DNA of 25,069 nucleotides from JAVVHH01 sp032249615 (GTDB taxonomy: Bacteria; Pseudomonadota; Alphaproteobacteria; Acetobacterales; Acetobacteraceae): assembly GCA_032249615.1 (NCBI GenBank), contig JAVVHH010000047.1, positions 1-25,069 on the forward strand, given 5' to 3'. The notes under the pieces are model-generated. The model ran no database searches, was not told the origin of the DNA, and saw only the letters and a list, made by a program, of their open reading frames with translations. The translations under genes and the position numbers were made by a program. Each line of letters begins with the position of its first letter. Within the stretch, counting starts at the first letter, position 1. Below, in pieces: positions 1 through 7,405 of the stretch.

Positions 1-711
1 GAGGCCGAACTGGGACCCATCGATGTCTGGGTGAATTGCGCGGGCAACGGGGTGTACGGGCGTTTCCAGGACGTCGACCCGGCCGAGTTCCGCCGGGTCA
101 CGGAAGTGACGTATCTGGGGACGGTCAACGGCGTGCGGGTCGCGCTGCGGCAGATGACGGCGCGCGATGCGGGCACGATCATCAACCTGTGCTCGGCAAT
201 CGCCTTCGGGGGGCTGCCTTTCCTGACCTCCTATGCCGGGGCCAAGCACGCCGTGCGGGGGTTCACCGACTCCCTCCGCCACGAGTTGCGGCACGATCGC
301 AGCCGGGTGCGGCTGACCACCATCTACCCGCCGGCCGTCAACACGCCCTTCTTCAGCCATGCGCCCTCTTACCTGCCGGGATCACCGCGGCCGGCCAAGC
401 CCGTCTACCAGCCGGAGGTCGTCGCCGACGCGATCCTGCTGGCGGCGACACGGCCGTTCCGCGAGATCCGCGTGTCCGGGGTGACGGTATTGTTCGCCTG
501 GGCGATGCGGCTGATGCCCGGCGTCGTCAACGCGGCGATCCAGCGCCTGGGGATGGAAGGCCAGCTGACGCAAGACTCGGACGCGGCCGGGCTGCGCGAG
601 CCGACGCTTTTCAGGCCGTCGGAGCGGGCGTCGGGCGCGTACGGACCGTTCGGGGCGGAGTCCCGGCGGGTCAGCATGCAGATGTGGCTGTTGCGACGCT
701 TGCGGCGCTGA
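1..711 (+). CDS. SDR family oxidoreductase, 5' end cut by window edge
   Basis: The reading frame is open from base 1, so the start and the glycine-rich NAD(P)-binding motif lie outside the window; 236 residues are visible. An NNAG-like element (VNCAG, visible residues 11-15), the catalytic serine (about S65) and the YxxxK pair (Y78, K82) are present with normal spacing, as in classical short-chain dehydrogenases. About 100 residues follow the catalytic core, including a hydrophobic stretch (VLFAWAMRLMPGVV) and a basic tail ending LLRRLRR. This is longer than a minimal 250-residue SDR and resembles the roughly 330-residue SDRs with a C-terminal extension that may touch the membrane. The substrate cannot be told from sequence. 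The 72-base gap to the next gene shows no terminator. Confidence 0.85.
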   Translation, partial: EAELGPIDVWVNCAGNGVYGRFQDVDPAEFRRVTEVTYLGTVNGVRVALRQMTARDAGTIINLCSAIAFGGLPFLTSYAGAKHAVRGFTDSLRHELRHDRSRVRLTTIYPPAVNTPFFSHAPSYLPGSPRPAKPVYQPEVVADAILLAATRPFREIRVSGVTVLFAWAMRLMPGVVNAAIQRLGMEGQLTQDSDAAGLREPTLFRPSERASGAYGPFGAESRRVSMQMWLLRRLRR

Positions 712-783
712 GGTCCGCGCATCCGTTCGTGCCATCCCGCGTTATCGCCGTGCCGTTTCAGAACGTGACAGGCGGGAACTCGC

Positions 784-1272
784 ATGAGCCGCAAAATCCT
801 CCCCAGCGTCGTGGCAACCGTGTCGATGGTCGCAATCGCCCTGCTCGCGGTCTGGATGCAGCAAGGGCTCCTCGTTCCTAGTTTGGGGTCGGCGGTATTT
901 ACGCAGGTCTTCTCGCCGGAGGAGCCGGCTGCGACGCCCTACCGGGTCGGCGTGGGTCAGGTGATCGGCGTGGCGGCGGGATTTGGCGGCGTATACGCCG
1001 CGGGCTCCGCGTGGCTGCCCGAGTTCACGGCCGGCCACCCGCTGGTCTACGGCCGGGTTCTCGCGGTTCTGATCGCGATCCCGGTCTGCACGGTGCTCCA
1101 AATGGCTTTCAAGGCAACGAGCCCCGCCGCTGGAGCAACGGCGCTGGTCGTGGCCCTCGGCATCGAGACGCCGAGCTGGGCCGGTTGCGCGCGGATGCTC
1201 GTCGCCATCGTGATCGCGACAGCCCTGGGCGAGGCGGGCCGTCTGCTGATCCTGCGTGAGAAGAAGGCCTGA
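784..1272 (+). CDS. HPP family integral membrane protein
   Basis: This 162-residue protein is very hydrophobic, with about four to five membrane segments (near residues 8-27, 57-76, 92-108, 113-128 and 136-156). The order of a PSLGSAVF segment, a GQVIGVAAG segment and a QMAFKATSPAAGATALV segment matches the HPP family, whose signature is normally HPPAGATAL. Here the HPP triplet has become SPA at residues 113-115 while AGATAL is kept. Plant and cyanobacterial HPP members have been linked to nitrite transport, but most bacterial ones have no known role, so I give none here. The ATG at 784 follows a purine-rich GGCGGGAA element. The gene ends 7 bases before the stop of the convergent SDR gene. 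Confidence 0.75.
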   Translation: MSRKILPSVVATVSMVAIALLAVWMQQGLLVPSLGSAVFTQVFSPEEPAATPYRVGVGQVIGVAAGFGGVYAAGSAWLPEFTAGHPLVYGRVLAVLIAIPVCTVLQMAFKATSPAAGATALVVALGIETPSWAGCARMLVAIVIATALGEAGRLLILREKKA

Positions 1273-1279
1273 GGCGGCG

Positions 1280-2116
1280 TCAGGGACAGCCGCTCAACCG
1301 ATTGCTGACCTCCCAAACCTCACGGAGCAGCACGGGGTCGAGCGCGCGCTTATTCGGCGCGACCGGCTGGCGGTCCTTGAAGTATCGGCCGGTGGTGCGG
1401 GCGAGGTCCGGGGAGAGGGCGACGTGGAGCGGGGTCATGGCGCCTTGCTCCTCCGTACGGATGAAAGGACGCATCGCGCGCCAGGCGAGACCGATCGGGC
1501 CGCCGCTGCGGATCAGGCCGGTGGCGACCATGCCGGGGTGGACGACGTTCGCGGTCACTCCCGTGCCGGCGAGCAAGCGGGCATTCTCGAAGGTACTCAT
1601 CATGACTGCGAGCTTGGAGGTGGCATAGGCGCCGACCATGGTCCAGCCGCGCTCGCTGTCCAGATGCGCCGGGTCGATACGGGCGCGGTCGGAGGTGGAG
1701 GACCCGACCGTCATGATGCGCGACGGGGCGCCGGCCAGTAGCGCCGGGCGGAGATCGTGCATCAGACGGTGCGGCGCGAGGTGGTTGACAGCAAGAACGA
1801 GGTCGTGGCCCTCGGCGGTGCGCTCAGCCCGGGCGCGAAAGACGCCGGCGTTGTTCACGAGGAGGCCGAGCGCGGGATGGCGCTCGAGGATCGCCGCGGC
1901 AACAGCGGCGGTGCTGGCAAGCGACGCGAAATCGGCGGTGAGCAGTTCGATCTCGGCCCCCGGATGCTGGGCAGCGATCCAGGCACGGGCTTCCTGCCCC
2001 CTCGCCTCGCTGCGCGCCGGCAGCACCAGCCGGAACCCGGCCCGCGCCACGCCGAGCGCGATCCAGCGGCCGATCCCGCTGGTCGCGCCGGTCACGACGG
2101 CGACCGGCGACGTCAC
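1280..2116 (-). CDS. SDR family NAD(P)-dependent oxidoreductase, retinol-dehydrogenase-like
   Basis: A 278-residue classical SDR. It shows the nucleotide-binding motif TGATSGIG (residues 9-16), NNAG (88-91), catalytic serine in VGSSTSD (139-140) and YATSK (Y164, K168). The long loop after the active site and the phrases NHLAPHRL and HPGMVATGL resemble the retinol dehydrogenase/protochlorophyllide-reductase-like branch (RDH11-14, WWOX type), which usually reduces or oxidises lipophilic aldehydes and alcohols; the substrate here is unknown. I chose the GTG at 2116 because it overlaps the upstream LysR stop codon as GTGA, a coupling arrangement, and places the Rossmann fold at the N-terminus. 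The open frame continues to 2305 but the extra residues are low-complexity and lie inside the LysR gene. Confidence 0.88.
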   Translation of the reverse strand: MTSPVAVVTGATSGIGRWIALGVARAGFRLVLPARSEARGQEARAWIAAQHPGAEIELLTADFASLASTAAVAAAILERHPALGLLVNNAGVFRARAERTAEGHDLVLAVNHLAPHRLMHDLRPALLAGAPSRIMTVGSSTSDRARIDPAHLDSERGWTMVGAYATSKLAVMMSTFENARLLAGTGVTANVVHPGMVATGLIRSGGPIGLAWRAMRPFIRTEEQGAMTPLHVALSPDLARTTGRYFKDRQPVAPNKRALDPVLLREVWEVSNRLSGCP

Positions 2117-3030
2117 GCGCTGAACAAGCCGGAAAACTCCGGGTCGAGCGTCAACAGCTCGAGCAGGAAGTCCAGGACGACCCGGACGCGTGGAGCGAGG
2201 TTTCGCTTGGACGGATAGATGACGTGCACCGGGACGGCAGGGAAACGCCATTCCGGTAGCACGACCTGCAGCACGCCGTCGCGGAGATCGTGCCGAACCA
2301 GCCACTTGGACACGGCGGCGAGGCCAACCCCGTTGAGCACGGCTTCACGCTTGGCATCCGAGTTGTCGGTGCGCAAACGGCCCGCAACAGGGATGTCGAC
2401 GGTGCCCGCCGGGCCCTCGAGGGTCCAGACGTCGCGGTTGGCGGCATTGTCGTCGATGATGCAGTCGTGATCGGACAGGTCGGCCGGGTTCCGCAACGGC
2501 GGGCTCGCGTCCAGGTAGGACGGGGCCCCCACGATCACCGGCGCGAAAAGGCCGACCTTGCGAACGATGTAGGAGCGGTCGATCGGCAGCTCGCCGACAT
2601 GGATGGCGAGATCGACGGCGTCGTGCACGAGATCGAGCGTGGGCTCCTCATGCACGAGGTCGATCGATAGCTTGGCATGGCGCTGCAGGAGGAGGTGGAT
2701 GCGTGGCGCGATGACGACGCGGCCGAACACGGGTTGGCAGCTGATGCGCACCAGGCCGCTGATGCCGCCCTGCCGCGACCCGACCGCCGTTTCCGCCTCC
2801 TCCAGCTGTTGCAGGACGGATTGCGCCGGGCCCAGGAAGTCGCGGCCCTCTTCGGTCAGCGCGACGCTGCGCGTGGTGCGGTGGACGAGCCGCGCACCAA
2901 GATGCTCCTCAAGCGCGGCAATTTGCCGGGAGATCGCCGGCTGGGTCACGCCCCGCTCCCGCGCGACAGCAGAGAACGAGGCGGTCTCGGCGACCCGCAC
3001 GAACACGGACAGGGCAGACAAGAGATCCAT
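2113..3030 (-). CDS. LysR family transcriptional regulator
   Basis: A 305-residue protein of standard LysR length. Residues 1-60 form the winged helix-turn-helix (AVARERGVTQPAISRQIAAL, then HRTTRSVALTEEG), followed by the linker helix and an effector-binding domain from about residue 90 (GLVRISCQPVFGRVVIAP onward). The effector domain belongs to the common CrgA/DsdC-like group usually seen next to SDR or quinone oxidoreductase genes. It is the first gene of a two-gene operon: its TGA overlaps the GTG start of the SDR by four bases. Co-transcription with the SDR suggests it controls that gene and itself. Its own promoter would lie in 3031-3331. The inducer is unknown. Confidence 0.92.
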   Translation of the reverse strand: MDLLSALSVFVRVAETASFSAVARERGVTQPAISRQIAALEEHLGARLVHRTTRSVALTEEGRDFLGPAQSVLQQLEEAETAVGSRQGGISGLVRISCQPVFGRVVIAPRIHLLLQRHAKLSIDLVHEEPTLDLVHDAVDLAIHVGELPIDRSYIVRKVGLFAPVIVGAPSYLDASPPLRNPADLSDHDCIIDDNAANRDVWTLEGPAGTVDIPVAGRLRTDNSDAKREAVLNGVGLAAVSKWLVRHDLRDGVLQVVLPEWRFPAVPVHVIYPSKRNLAPRVRVVLDFLLELLTLDPEFSGLFSA

Positions 3031-3048
3031 TGCCCACCATAGCCGCTC

Positions 3049-3213
3049 TTACAGGACCATGTGGAGCGCCCAACAGAAGCTAAGCGCGCCGCCGACCTGA
3101 GCGACGCTCATGATCAAATCACACAGAGTACATTTGGATTCTTCTTGTGAGACGTCGAACGCCGAGACGAGGTCCGCGGTGGAGATGGCATGATCGAGAG
3201 GCTGAGGCTGCAT
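3049..3213 (-). CDS. possible small hypothetical protein (54 aa)
   Basis: The only candidate gene of note in the 301-base gap 3031-3331. A 54-codon frame starts with ATG at 3213, preceded by GGAG at six bases spacing, and ends with TAA at 3049-3051; an in-frame ATG at 3225 lacks a good ribosome site. The N-terminal half is polar (QPLDHAISTADLVSAFD), followed by a CTLC pair of cysteines and a hydrophobic C-terminus (VAQVGGALSFCWALHMVL). I do not recognise it. Only 18 bases separate its stop from the LysR start on the same strand. A second tiny plus-strand frame (3243-3335, 30 codons, GGAG five bases before ATG) diverges from it; both are unlikely to be real. Composition alone cannot decide. 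Confidence 0.25.
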   Translation of the reverse strand: MQPQPLDHAISTADLVSAFDVSQEESKCTLCDLIMSVAQVGGALSFCWALHMVL

Positions 3214-3331
3214 GGTGAACTCCATGTAACCCCGGAGCAGCCATGCGGAACTCTGATCCAGCTCCTATGACCTATGCGCAAAAGTATGAGGAACTTCTTC
3301 GCGATCGGACCGCGTCCGGCCGATGGCCTGA

Positions 3332-4732
3332 TTAGTCCGGGAACCAGTTGCCGTGAAAGCCGGGCGGGATCGCATGCGGCAGGTGCACGGTGGCGACCGG
3401 GGCGGCCTCGAAGCGGGCGTCGTCCAGGATCACCAAATCAGTGGTCTTTGTGGCGACATTCAGCACGAGGCCGATGAGCCAGCCCGCATCTTCGTCCCCG
3501 TTCGGGACGAAGATGAACTCCCCGGGCAGGTGGCCATCGCCGAACTCATGGACCTGCCGGGCGCCGGTGCGCAGGTCGTGGCGGAACAGGCGCGTGGCTC
3601 CCGTCAGCTGGGTGTTGCCATCGGGCGGGACGGAGACGGTGTAGATGATGTCGTGGCGCTGTCCGAAGCGGCGCTCGTCGATGCGGGGGAACTCCTGCGG
3701 CGTCTCGTCCAGAACCCGGCGCTCGATCTGGCGGCGGGACGGATCGACCGTCCAGCGCTCGAGCCGGCTCAGCGCGTCCAGTCCGCTATCGTTCGCGGTG
3801 AACATGGTGGGGTAGGCGACCACGTCCAGCACAACCCGGTCCCCCTCGTCGTAGGCGTTGGCAACATGGAACACGAAGCACGGCTCGACCGCGCACCAGA
3901 TGATCTCCGCCGCCTCGCCCCCGCGCGGTAGCAGGCCGACCCGGGGTGCGTGCGCCGGGTTCCAGCGGAACGGAAAGACGTAGCCCGCGAGCACGGCCCG
4001 CATCGAGAAGGTGACCGGCAGGTCGAGCACGACGACGAAGCGGGACGTAATGGCGCAGTCGTGGATGCACGGGCCGTCCGCAACCGGAATCGGCAAGTCG
4101 CGGATCACCCTCCCCTCCGGCGACAGCACGACGTGTCGGACGCTGTCCCAAACGTTGCCGTCATAGGCGATCGCGTGGGTCTCGTTGGTCGCGGGGTCGC
4201 GATGGGGGTGGCCGCTGTAGGAGCCGGTGAGCGTGCCGCCGAACGGGTCATAGCGCTGGGCGTCGAGGGTGGGGGAAAGGGCAACGGGAAAGCTGCCGGC
4301 CTCGACGACGGCATAGGCCTGGCCGCCGATCGGGACCACGTTGGTGTTGACGGTGTCGTTGCGGCCGCGGCGCGGGCCGGGCGCCGGCTCGCGCCCGAGG
4401 GCGGCGGCGGCCAGGCGCGAGCCGATCCACCGGTTGCGATACCAGGTGGCCCGCCCTCCTGCGAGCGCGATGCCGTGCACCATGCCGTCGCCCAGGAACC
4501 AGTGATGGGCGGCGGGATCCGGCCGCACCGGGTTGGCGCCCATCTTGAGGTAGCGCCCCTGGAGCGCGGCCGGGATGGTGCCGCTCACGGGTAGGTCGAC
4601 GAGGCTGAACTCCGCCGTCAGCGGCTCATGCACGCCGACCAGGAACGGGTTTTCGCGCCGCGGACGCCGCCAGCGGTTAAACGCGGCGATCATCTCGGCC
4701 CCTCGCTCGGCGACAGAACGGACTGTGATCAT
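3332..4732 (-). CDS. carotenoid oxygenase family protein (RPE65/CCD type)
   Basis: A 466-residue protein of normal length for carotenoid cleavage dioxygenases, non-haem iron enzymes that split a double bond of carotenoids, apocarotenoids or stilbenes with O2. The four histidines that bind Fe(II) are all recognisable: H175 in SGHPHRDP, H224 in CIHDCAIT, H289 in FVFHVANAYDEGD and H460 in PPGFHGNW near the C-terminus. Second-shell acid E347 (QEFPRID) is present, as is the N-terminal family motif ALQGRYLKMGANP (57-69). No signal peptide is visible, so it is probably cytosolic or peripheral. The ATG at 4732 follows GGGGAAG; an internal ATG at residue 14 is possible. It diverges from the flavin monooxygenase across 65 bases. 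Product (retinal-like or other) is not predictable. Confidence 0.92.
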   Translation of the reverse strand: MITVRSVAERGAEMIAAFNRWRRPRRENPFLVGVHEPLTAEFSLVDLPVSGTIPAALQGRYLKMGANPVRPDPAAHHWFLGDGMVHGIALAGGRATWYRNRWIGSRLAAAALGREPAPGPRRGRNDTVNTNVVPIGGQAYAVVEAGSFPVALSPTLDAQRYDPFGGTLTGSYSGHPHRDPATNETHAIAYDGNVWDSVRHVVLSPEGRVIRDLPIPVADGPCIHDCAITSRFVVVLDLPVTFSMRAVLAGYVFPFRWNPAHAPRVGLLPRGGEAAEIIWCAVEPCFVFHVANAYDEGDRVVLDVVAYPTMFTANDSGLDALSRLERWTVDPSRRQIERRVLDETPQEFPRIDERRFGQRHDIIYTVSVPPDGNTQLTGATRLFRHDLRTGARQVHEFGDGHLPGEFIFVPNGDEDAGWLIGLVLNVATKTTDLVILDDARFEAAPVATVHLPHAIPPGFHGNWFPD

Positions 4733-4761
4733 GGCTTCCCCTGCTTCCGGCGCGGTGTGAC

Positions 4762-4775
4762 CTCATTTAGATCAA
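4762..4775. promoter_or_regulatory. possible FNR/FixK-type half-site in divergent promoter region
   Basis: In the 65-base region between the divergent carotenoid oxygenase and flavin monooxygenase genes lies CTCAT-TTAG-ATCAA. Against the FNR/FixK consensus TTGAT-N4-ATCAA the right half is perfect and the left half matches 3 of 5. The TTAG spacer next to ATCAA is common in alphaproteobacterial FNR-type boxes. With one weak half this is only a candidate. Confidence 0.25.
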
Positions 4776-4797
4776 GTCTGGGTCCGGGTAGGTTGGC

Positions 4798-5994
4798 GTG
4801 GCGGAAGCATTCGACATCGTGGTGGCCGGGGCCGGGCCGATCGGCTTGGCATTCGCCGGCTCGCTCGCGGGCACCGGGCTGCGGATCGCGCTCGTCGACC
4901 CGCAGCCTGCCGCCGCGCTGGCGGACCCGGGCGACGACGGACGGGAGATCGCGCTGACCGACCGCTCGGTCGGCCTGCTGCAAGCGCTCGGCGCTTGGGA
5001 CCGCATCCCTGCCGAGGCGATCGCCCCTCTGCGGCGGATGCGGGTGCTCAACGGGCCCTCCGACTACGCCATGCGGCTCGGAGCCGATGGCATGCTCGGG
5101 CGGTTCGCGCCCAATCATTGGCTGCGGCGAAGCCTGCATGCGGTGGTCCGGGAGCAGGAAGACGCCATCATCCTGGCCGGGCTGTCGGTCACGGGGGTGC
5201 GGGTGGGGCGCTCGGCCGCGACGGCCACGCTGTCCGACGGGCGCATCCTGAGCAGCGCTCTCGTGATCGCCGCCGACACTCGCCGTTCGCGCCTGCGGCA
5301 GCAGCAAGGGATCGGTGCGACCCTGCACGACTACCGCCAGCGCATGCTGGTCTGCCCGGTGGCGCACCCGTTGCCGCACGACGAAACCGCGACGGCCTGG
5401 TTCGAATACGGCCAGACGCTCGTGACGCTGCCGCTGAACGGCAGCCGCTCCTCCGCGGTGATGACGGTCGCCGAGCCCGACGCGGCGCGGCTGCTGAGCC
5501 TGACCGACGAGGCGTTCGGGCAGGAGGTGACCCGGCGCTACCGGAACCGGCTCGGCGCCATGAGCCCGGTCGGCGCCCGCCACGCGGTACCCGTCGTGAC
5601 GGCCTACGCCCACCGCTTCGTCGGCCGTCGCTTCGCATTGCTGGGCGATGCCGCCGTCGGCATGCACCCGACGACGGCACACGGCTTCAATTTCGGCATG
5701 CTGGGGCAGTACGCGCTGGCGCGGGAGGTGCGGGACGCGGCAGACCGCGGTCGCGACGTGGCCGACCCGGCCGGATTGGCCCGCTACGAGGCGGCCCATC
5801 GCGCGGAGACGCGGCTGTTCTTCGCCGGCGCCGAGGCGCTGATGCGGCTCTATGCCGCGGGCGACAGCGTCCCGGCGCGCCTGCTGCGCAACACCGCCCT
5901 GCGGCTCGGCAACCTGCCGCCGCTACGCAACGCTTTGGCTGCCCGCATGCGTGAGCCGGATAAGTTGGACCCGAAACTGCTCAACCCACGGTAG
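4798..5994 (+). CDS. FAD-dependent monooxygenase, UbiH/COQ6 family (UbiM-like)
   Basis: A 398-residue flavoprotein of the UbiH/UbiF/VisC/COQ6 group, class A aromatic hydroxylases that add hydroxyls to the ubiquinone ring. The N-terminal dinucleotide-binding motif GAGPIG is at residues 11-16, with the acid end of the second strand at D34. The FAD ribityl-binding GD motif is at 281-284 in LLGDAAVGMHPTTAHGFN. The DG motif that normally binds both FAD and NADPH reads AADTRRSRLR (159-167), so its glycine is replaced; together with TAHGFNFG this resembles UbiM, the broad-regioselectivity member found in some alpha- and betaproteobacteria. That assignment is from memory of the family, not alignment. 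The GTG at 4798 gives the expected short N-terminus. Confidence 0.85.
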   Translation: MAEAFDIVVAGAGPIGLAFAGSLAGTGLRIALVDPQPAAALADPGDDGREIALTDRSVGLLQALGAWDRIPAEAIAPLRRMRVLNGPSDYAMRLGADGMLGRFAPNHWLRRSLHAVVREQEDAIILAGLSVTGVRVGRSAATATLSDGRILSSALVIAADTRRSRLRQQQGIGATLHDYRQRMLVCPVAHPLPHDETATAWFEYGQTLVTLPLNGSRSSAVMTVAEPDAARLLSLTDEAFGQEVTRRYRNRLGAMSPVGARHAVPVVTAYAHRFVGRRFALLGDAAVGMHPTTAHGFNFGMLGQYALAREVRDAADRGRDVADPAGLARYEAAHRAETRLFFAGAEALMRLYAAGDSVPARLLRNTALRLGNLPPLRNALAARMREPDKLDPKLLNPR

Positions 5995-6020
5995 CGTGAA
6001 CACTTAGGCTTCGGGCGCTC

Positions 6021-6037
6021 TACACGTCCTGCGTGTA
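6021..6037. other. small inverted repeat after the flavin monooxygenase gene
   Basis: TACACG and CGTGTA form a perfect 6-bp inverted repeat around TCCTG, 27 bases past the stop codon at 5994. It could be a weak terminator, although no T-run follows, or a protein-binding site. It is the only feature I see in the first part of the 328-base gap 5995-6322; the far part holds the sigma-54 promoter. Confidence 0.25.
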
Positions 6038-6250
6038 ACATCCTATATCGGGGATGCTCGCTAACCGGCATAAGGCTCGGTGGAGCGCGGGGACTCAGGG
6101 GAGCAGAACGCTTCTCTCCGCCCCGTCGCCGGCGCTTTGCGTTGACAAGGCGATTGCCCATGGGTTCCTTTCCGATGAGTGATGGAAACCATGTCCGGCC
6201 GGCGATCGCGGCCGCGGGCGAGGCAATCTTGTCTCCGCGACCGCCAGAAC

Positions 6251-6267
6251 TTGGCATAGCTTGTGCA
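6251..6267 (+). promoter_or_regulatory. sigma-54 (RpoN) promoter, -24/-12 elements
   Basis: TTGGCATAGCTTGTGCA fits the RpoN consensus YTGGCACG-N4-TTGCW: the invariant GG (6253-6254) and GC (6265-6266) are exactly 10 bases apart and the -24 block TTGGCA is complete. The -12 block is TGTGCA rather than TTGCA. Transcription would begin near 6278, about 45 bases before the ATG of the BMP-family gene at 6323. RpoN promoters need an enhancer-binding activator such as NtrC, so control by nitrogen status is the natural reading for a purine uptake and breakdown operon. No clear activator site was identified upstream. Confidence 0.7.
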
Positions 6268-6322
6268 AAGCCGCATCTCGACACGCCGGCTGATCGCCGT
6301 CACGCTCACGCGAGGAATTTGC

Positions 6323-7405
6323 ATGCAACGGCGCCAGTTTACGAAGATCGTCGGCTCATCGTTGGCGGCGGTGGCCGCGCCGGCCCTGATCCGGCCGGCC
6401 CGCGCGGCCGACCCGGTCAAGATCGGTTTCATCTACCTCGGCCCGGTCGGCGATTTCGGCTGGACCTACCAACACGACCTGGGGCGCCAGGCGACCGCCG
6501 ACCATTACGGCGACAAGATCAAGACCACGTATGTCGAGAACGTGCCCGAGGGGCCCGACTCGGAAAAGGTGCTGAACGACCTCGCCAACTCGGGACACCA
6601 GCTCATCTTCGCGACCTCGTTCGGCTACATGAACTACGTCGTCAACTCGGCCAAGCGGCACCCGAAAACCTTCTACGAGCACGCCACCGGCTATAAGCGG
6701 GCCGCGAACATCGCGAGCTACAACATCCGCTTTTACCAGGCGCGCTTCGTGCAGGGCGTCATCGCCGGCAAGCTGAGCAAGGCCGGGCTCGCCGGCTACG
6801 TCGGCTCCGTGCCCGTGCCGGAAGTCGTGCAGGGCCTGAACGCGTTCATGCTCGGCATGCAGTCGATCAATCCGAAAGCACGGCTCAAGTTCATCCTGAT
6901 CAACTCCTGGTATGACCCGCCGAAAGAGGGCGACGCCGCCAAGGCCCTGATCGATCAGGGATGCGACATCCTGACGCAGCACACCGACTCGCCCGCCCCG
7001 CTGCAAGCCGCGGCGGCTCGCGGGATCAAAGCGTTCGGCCAATCGACGGACATGGCGAAGTTCGCGCCCGGCACCGAGCTGACCGCCAGCGTCGACAATT
7101 GGACGCCCTACTACATCAAGCGCGTGGGAGAGGTGCTGGATGGCACCTGGAAGAGCACGGACACGTGGGGCGGGTTCGATAGCAGCCTGCTGACGATGTC
7201 GCCGTTCACCAACATGCCCGAAGACGTGGCCGCCCTTGCCACGGCGACCGAGCTCGACATCAAATCGGGCAAGAACAAGGTGTTCGTGGGCCCGATCGCC
7301 GACCAGTCCGGCGCGGAGAAGGTGCCCGCCGGGAAGACGCTCGACGATGGCGAGCTCAACAGCATGCAGTGGCTCGTCCAAGGCATCGATGGGAGGCTTA
7401 GCTGA
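6323..7405 (+). CDS. BMP family ABC transporter substrate-binding protein
   Basis: A 360-residue periplasmic binding protein of the BMP/PnrA family, which captures purine nucleosides or related bases for an ABC importer. The N-terminus (QRRQFTKIVG, then a hydrophobic stretch and ARA-AD) is a twin-arginine signal peptide with cleavage expected after residue 28. The mature domain begins VKIGFIYLGPVGDFGWTY, the family's first strand and ligand loop, and continues with ATSFGYMNYV and a VGSVPVPEV hinge region. The ATG at 6323 has GAGGA six bases upstream and opens directly into the signal peptide; a longer frame from 6263 would overlap the sigma-54 promoter. First gene of the cluster, followed without a gap by its ATPase and two permeases. 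Ligand inferred from family and neighbours. Confidence 0.93.
   Translation: MQRRQFTKIVGSSLAAVAAPALIRPARAADPVKIGFIYLGPVGDFGWTYQHDLGRQATADHYGDKIKTTYVENVPEGPDSEKVLNDLANSGHQLIFATSFGYMNYVVNSAKRHPKTFYEHATGYKRAANIASYNIRFYQARFVQGVIAGKLSKAGLAGYVGSVPVPEVVQGLNAFMLGMQSINPKARLKFILINSWYDPPKEGDAAKALIDQGCDILTQHTDSPAPLQAAAARGIKAFGQSTDMAKFAPGTELTASVDNWTPYYIKRVGEVLDGTWKSTDTWGGFDSSLLTMSPFTNMPEDVAALATATELDIKSGKNKVFVGPIADQSGAEKVPAGKTLDDGELNSMQWLVQGIDGRLS

Noticed and set aside
4729..5799. 356-codon minus-strand frame opposite the flavin monooxygenase
   Set aside because: Composition-driven shadow of a gene with clear FAD motifs.
6263..6322. Alternative upstream start of the BMP-family gene
   Set aside because: It would overlap the sigma-54 promoter and add residues before a normal twin-arginine signal peptide that has its own ribosome site.
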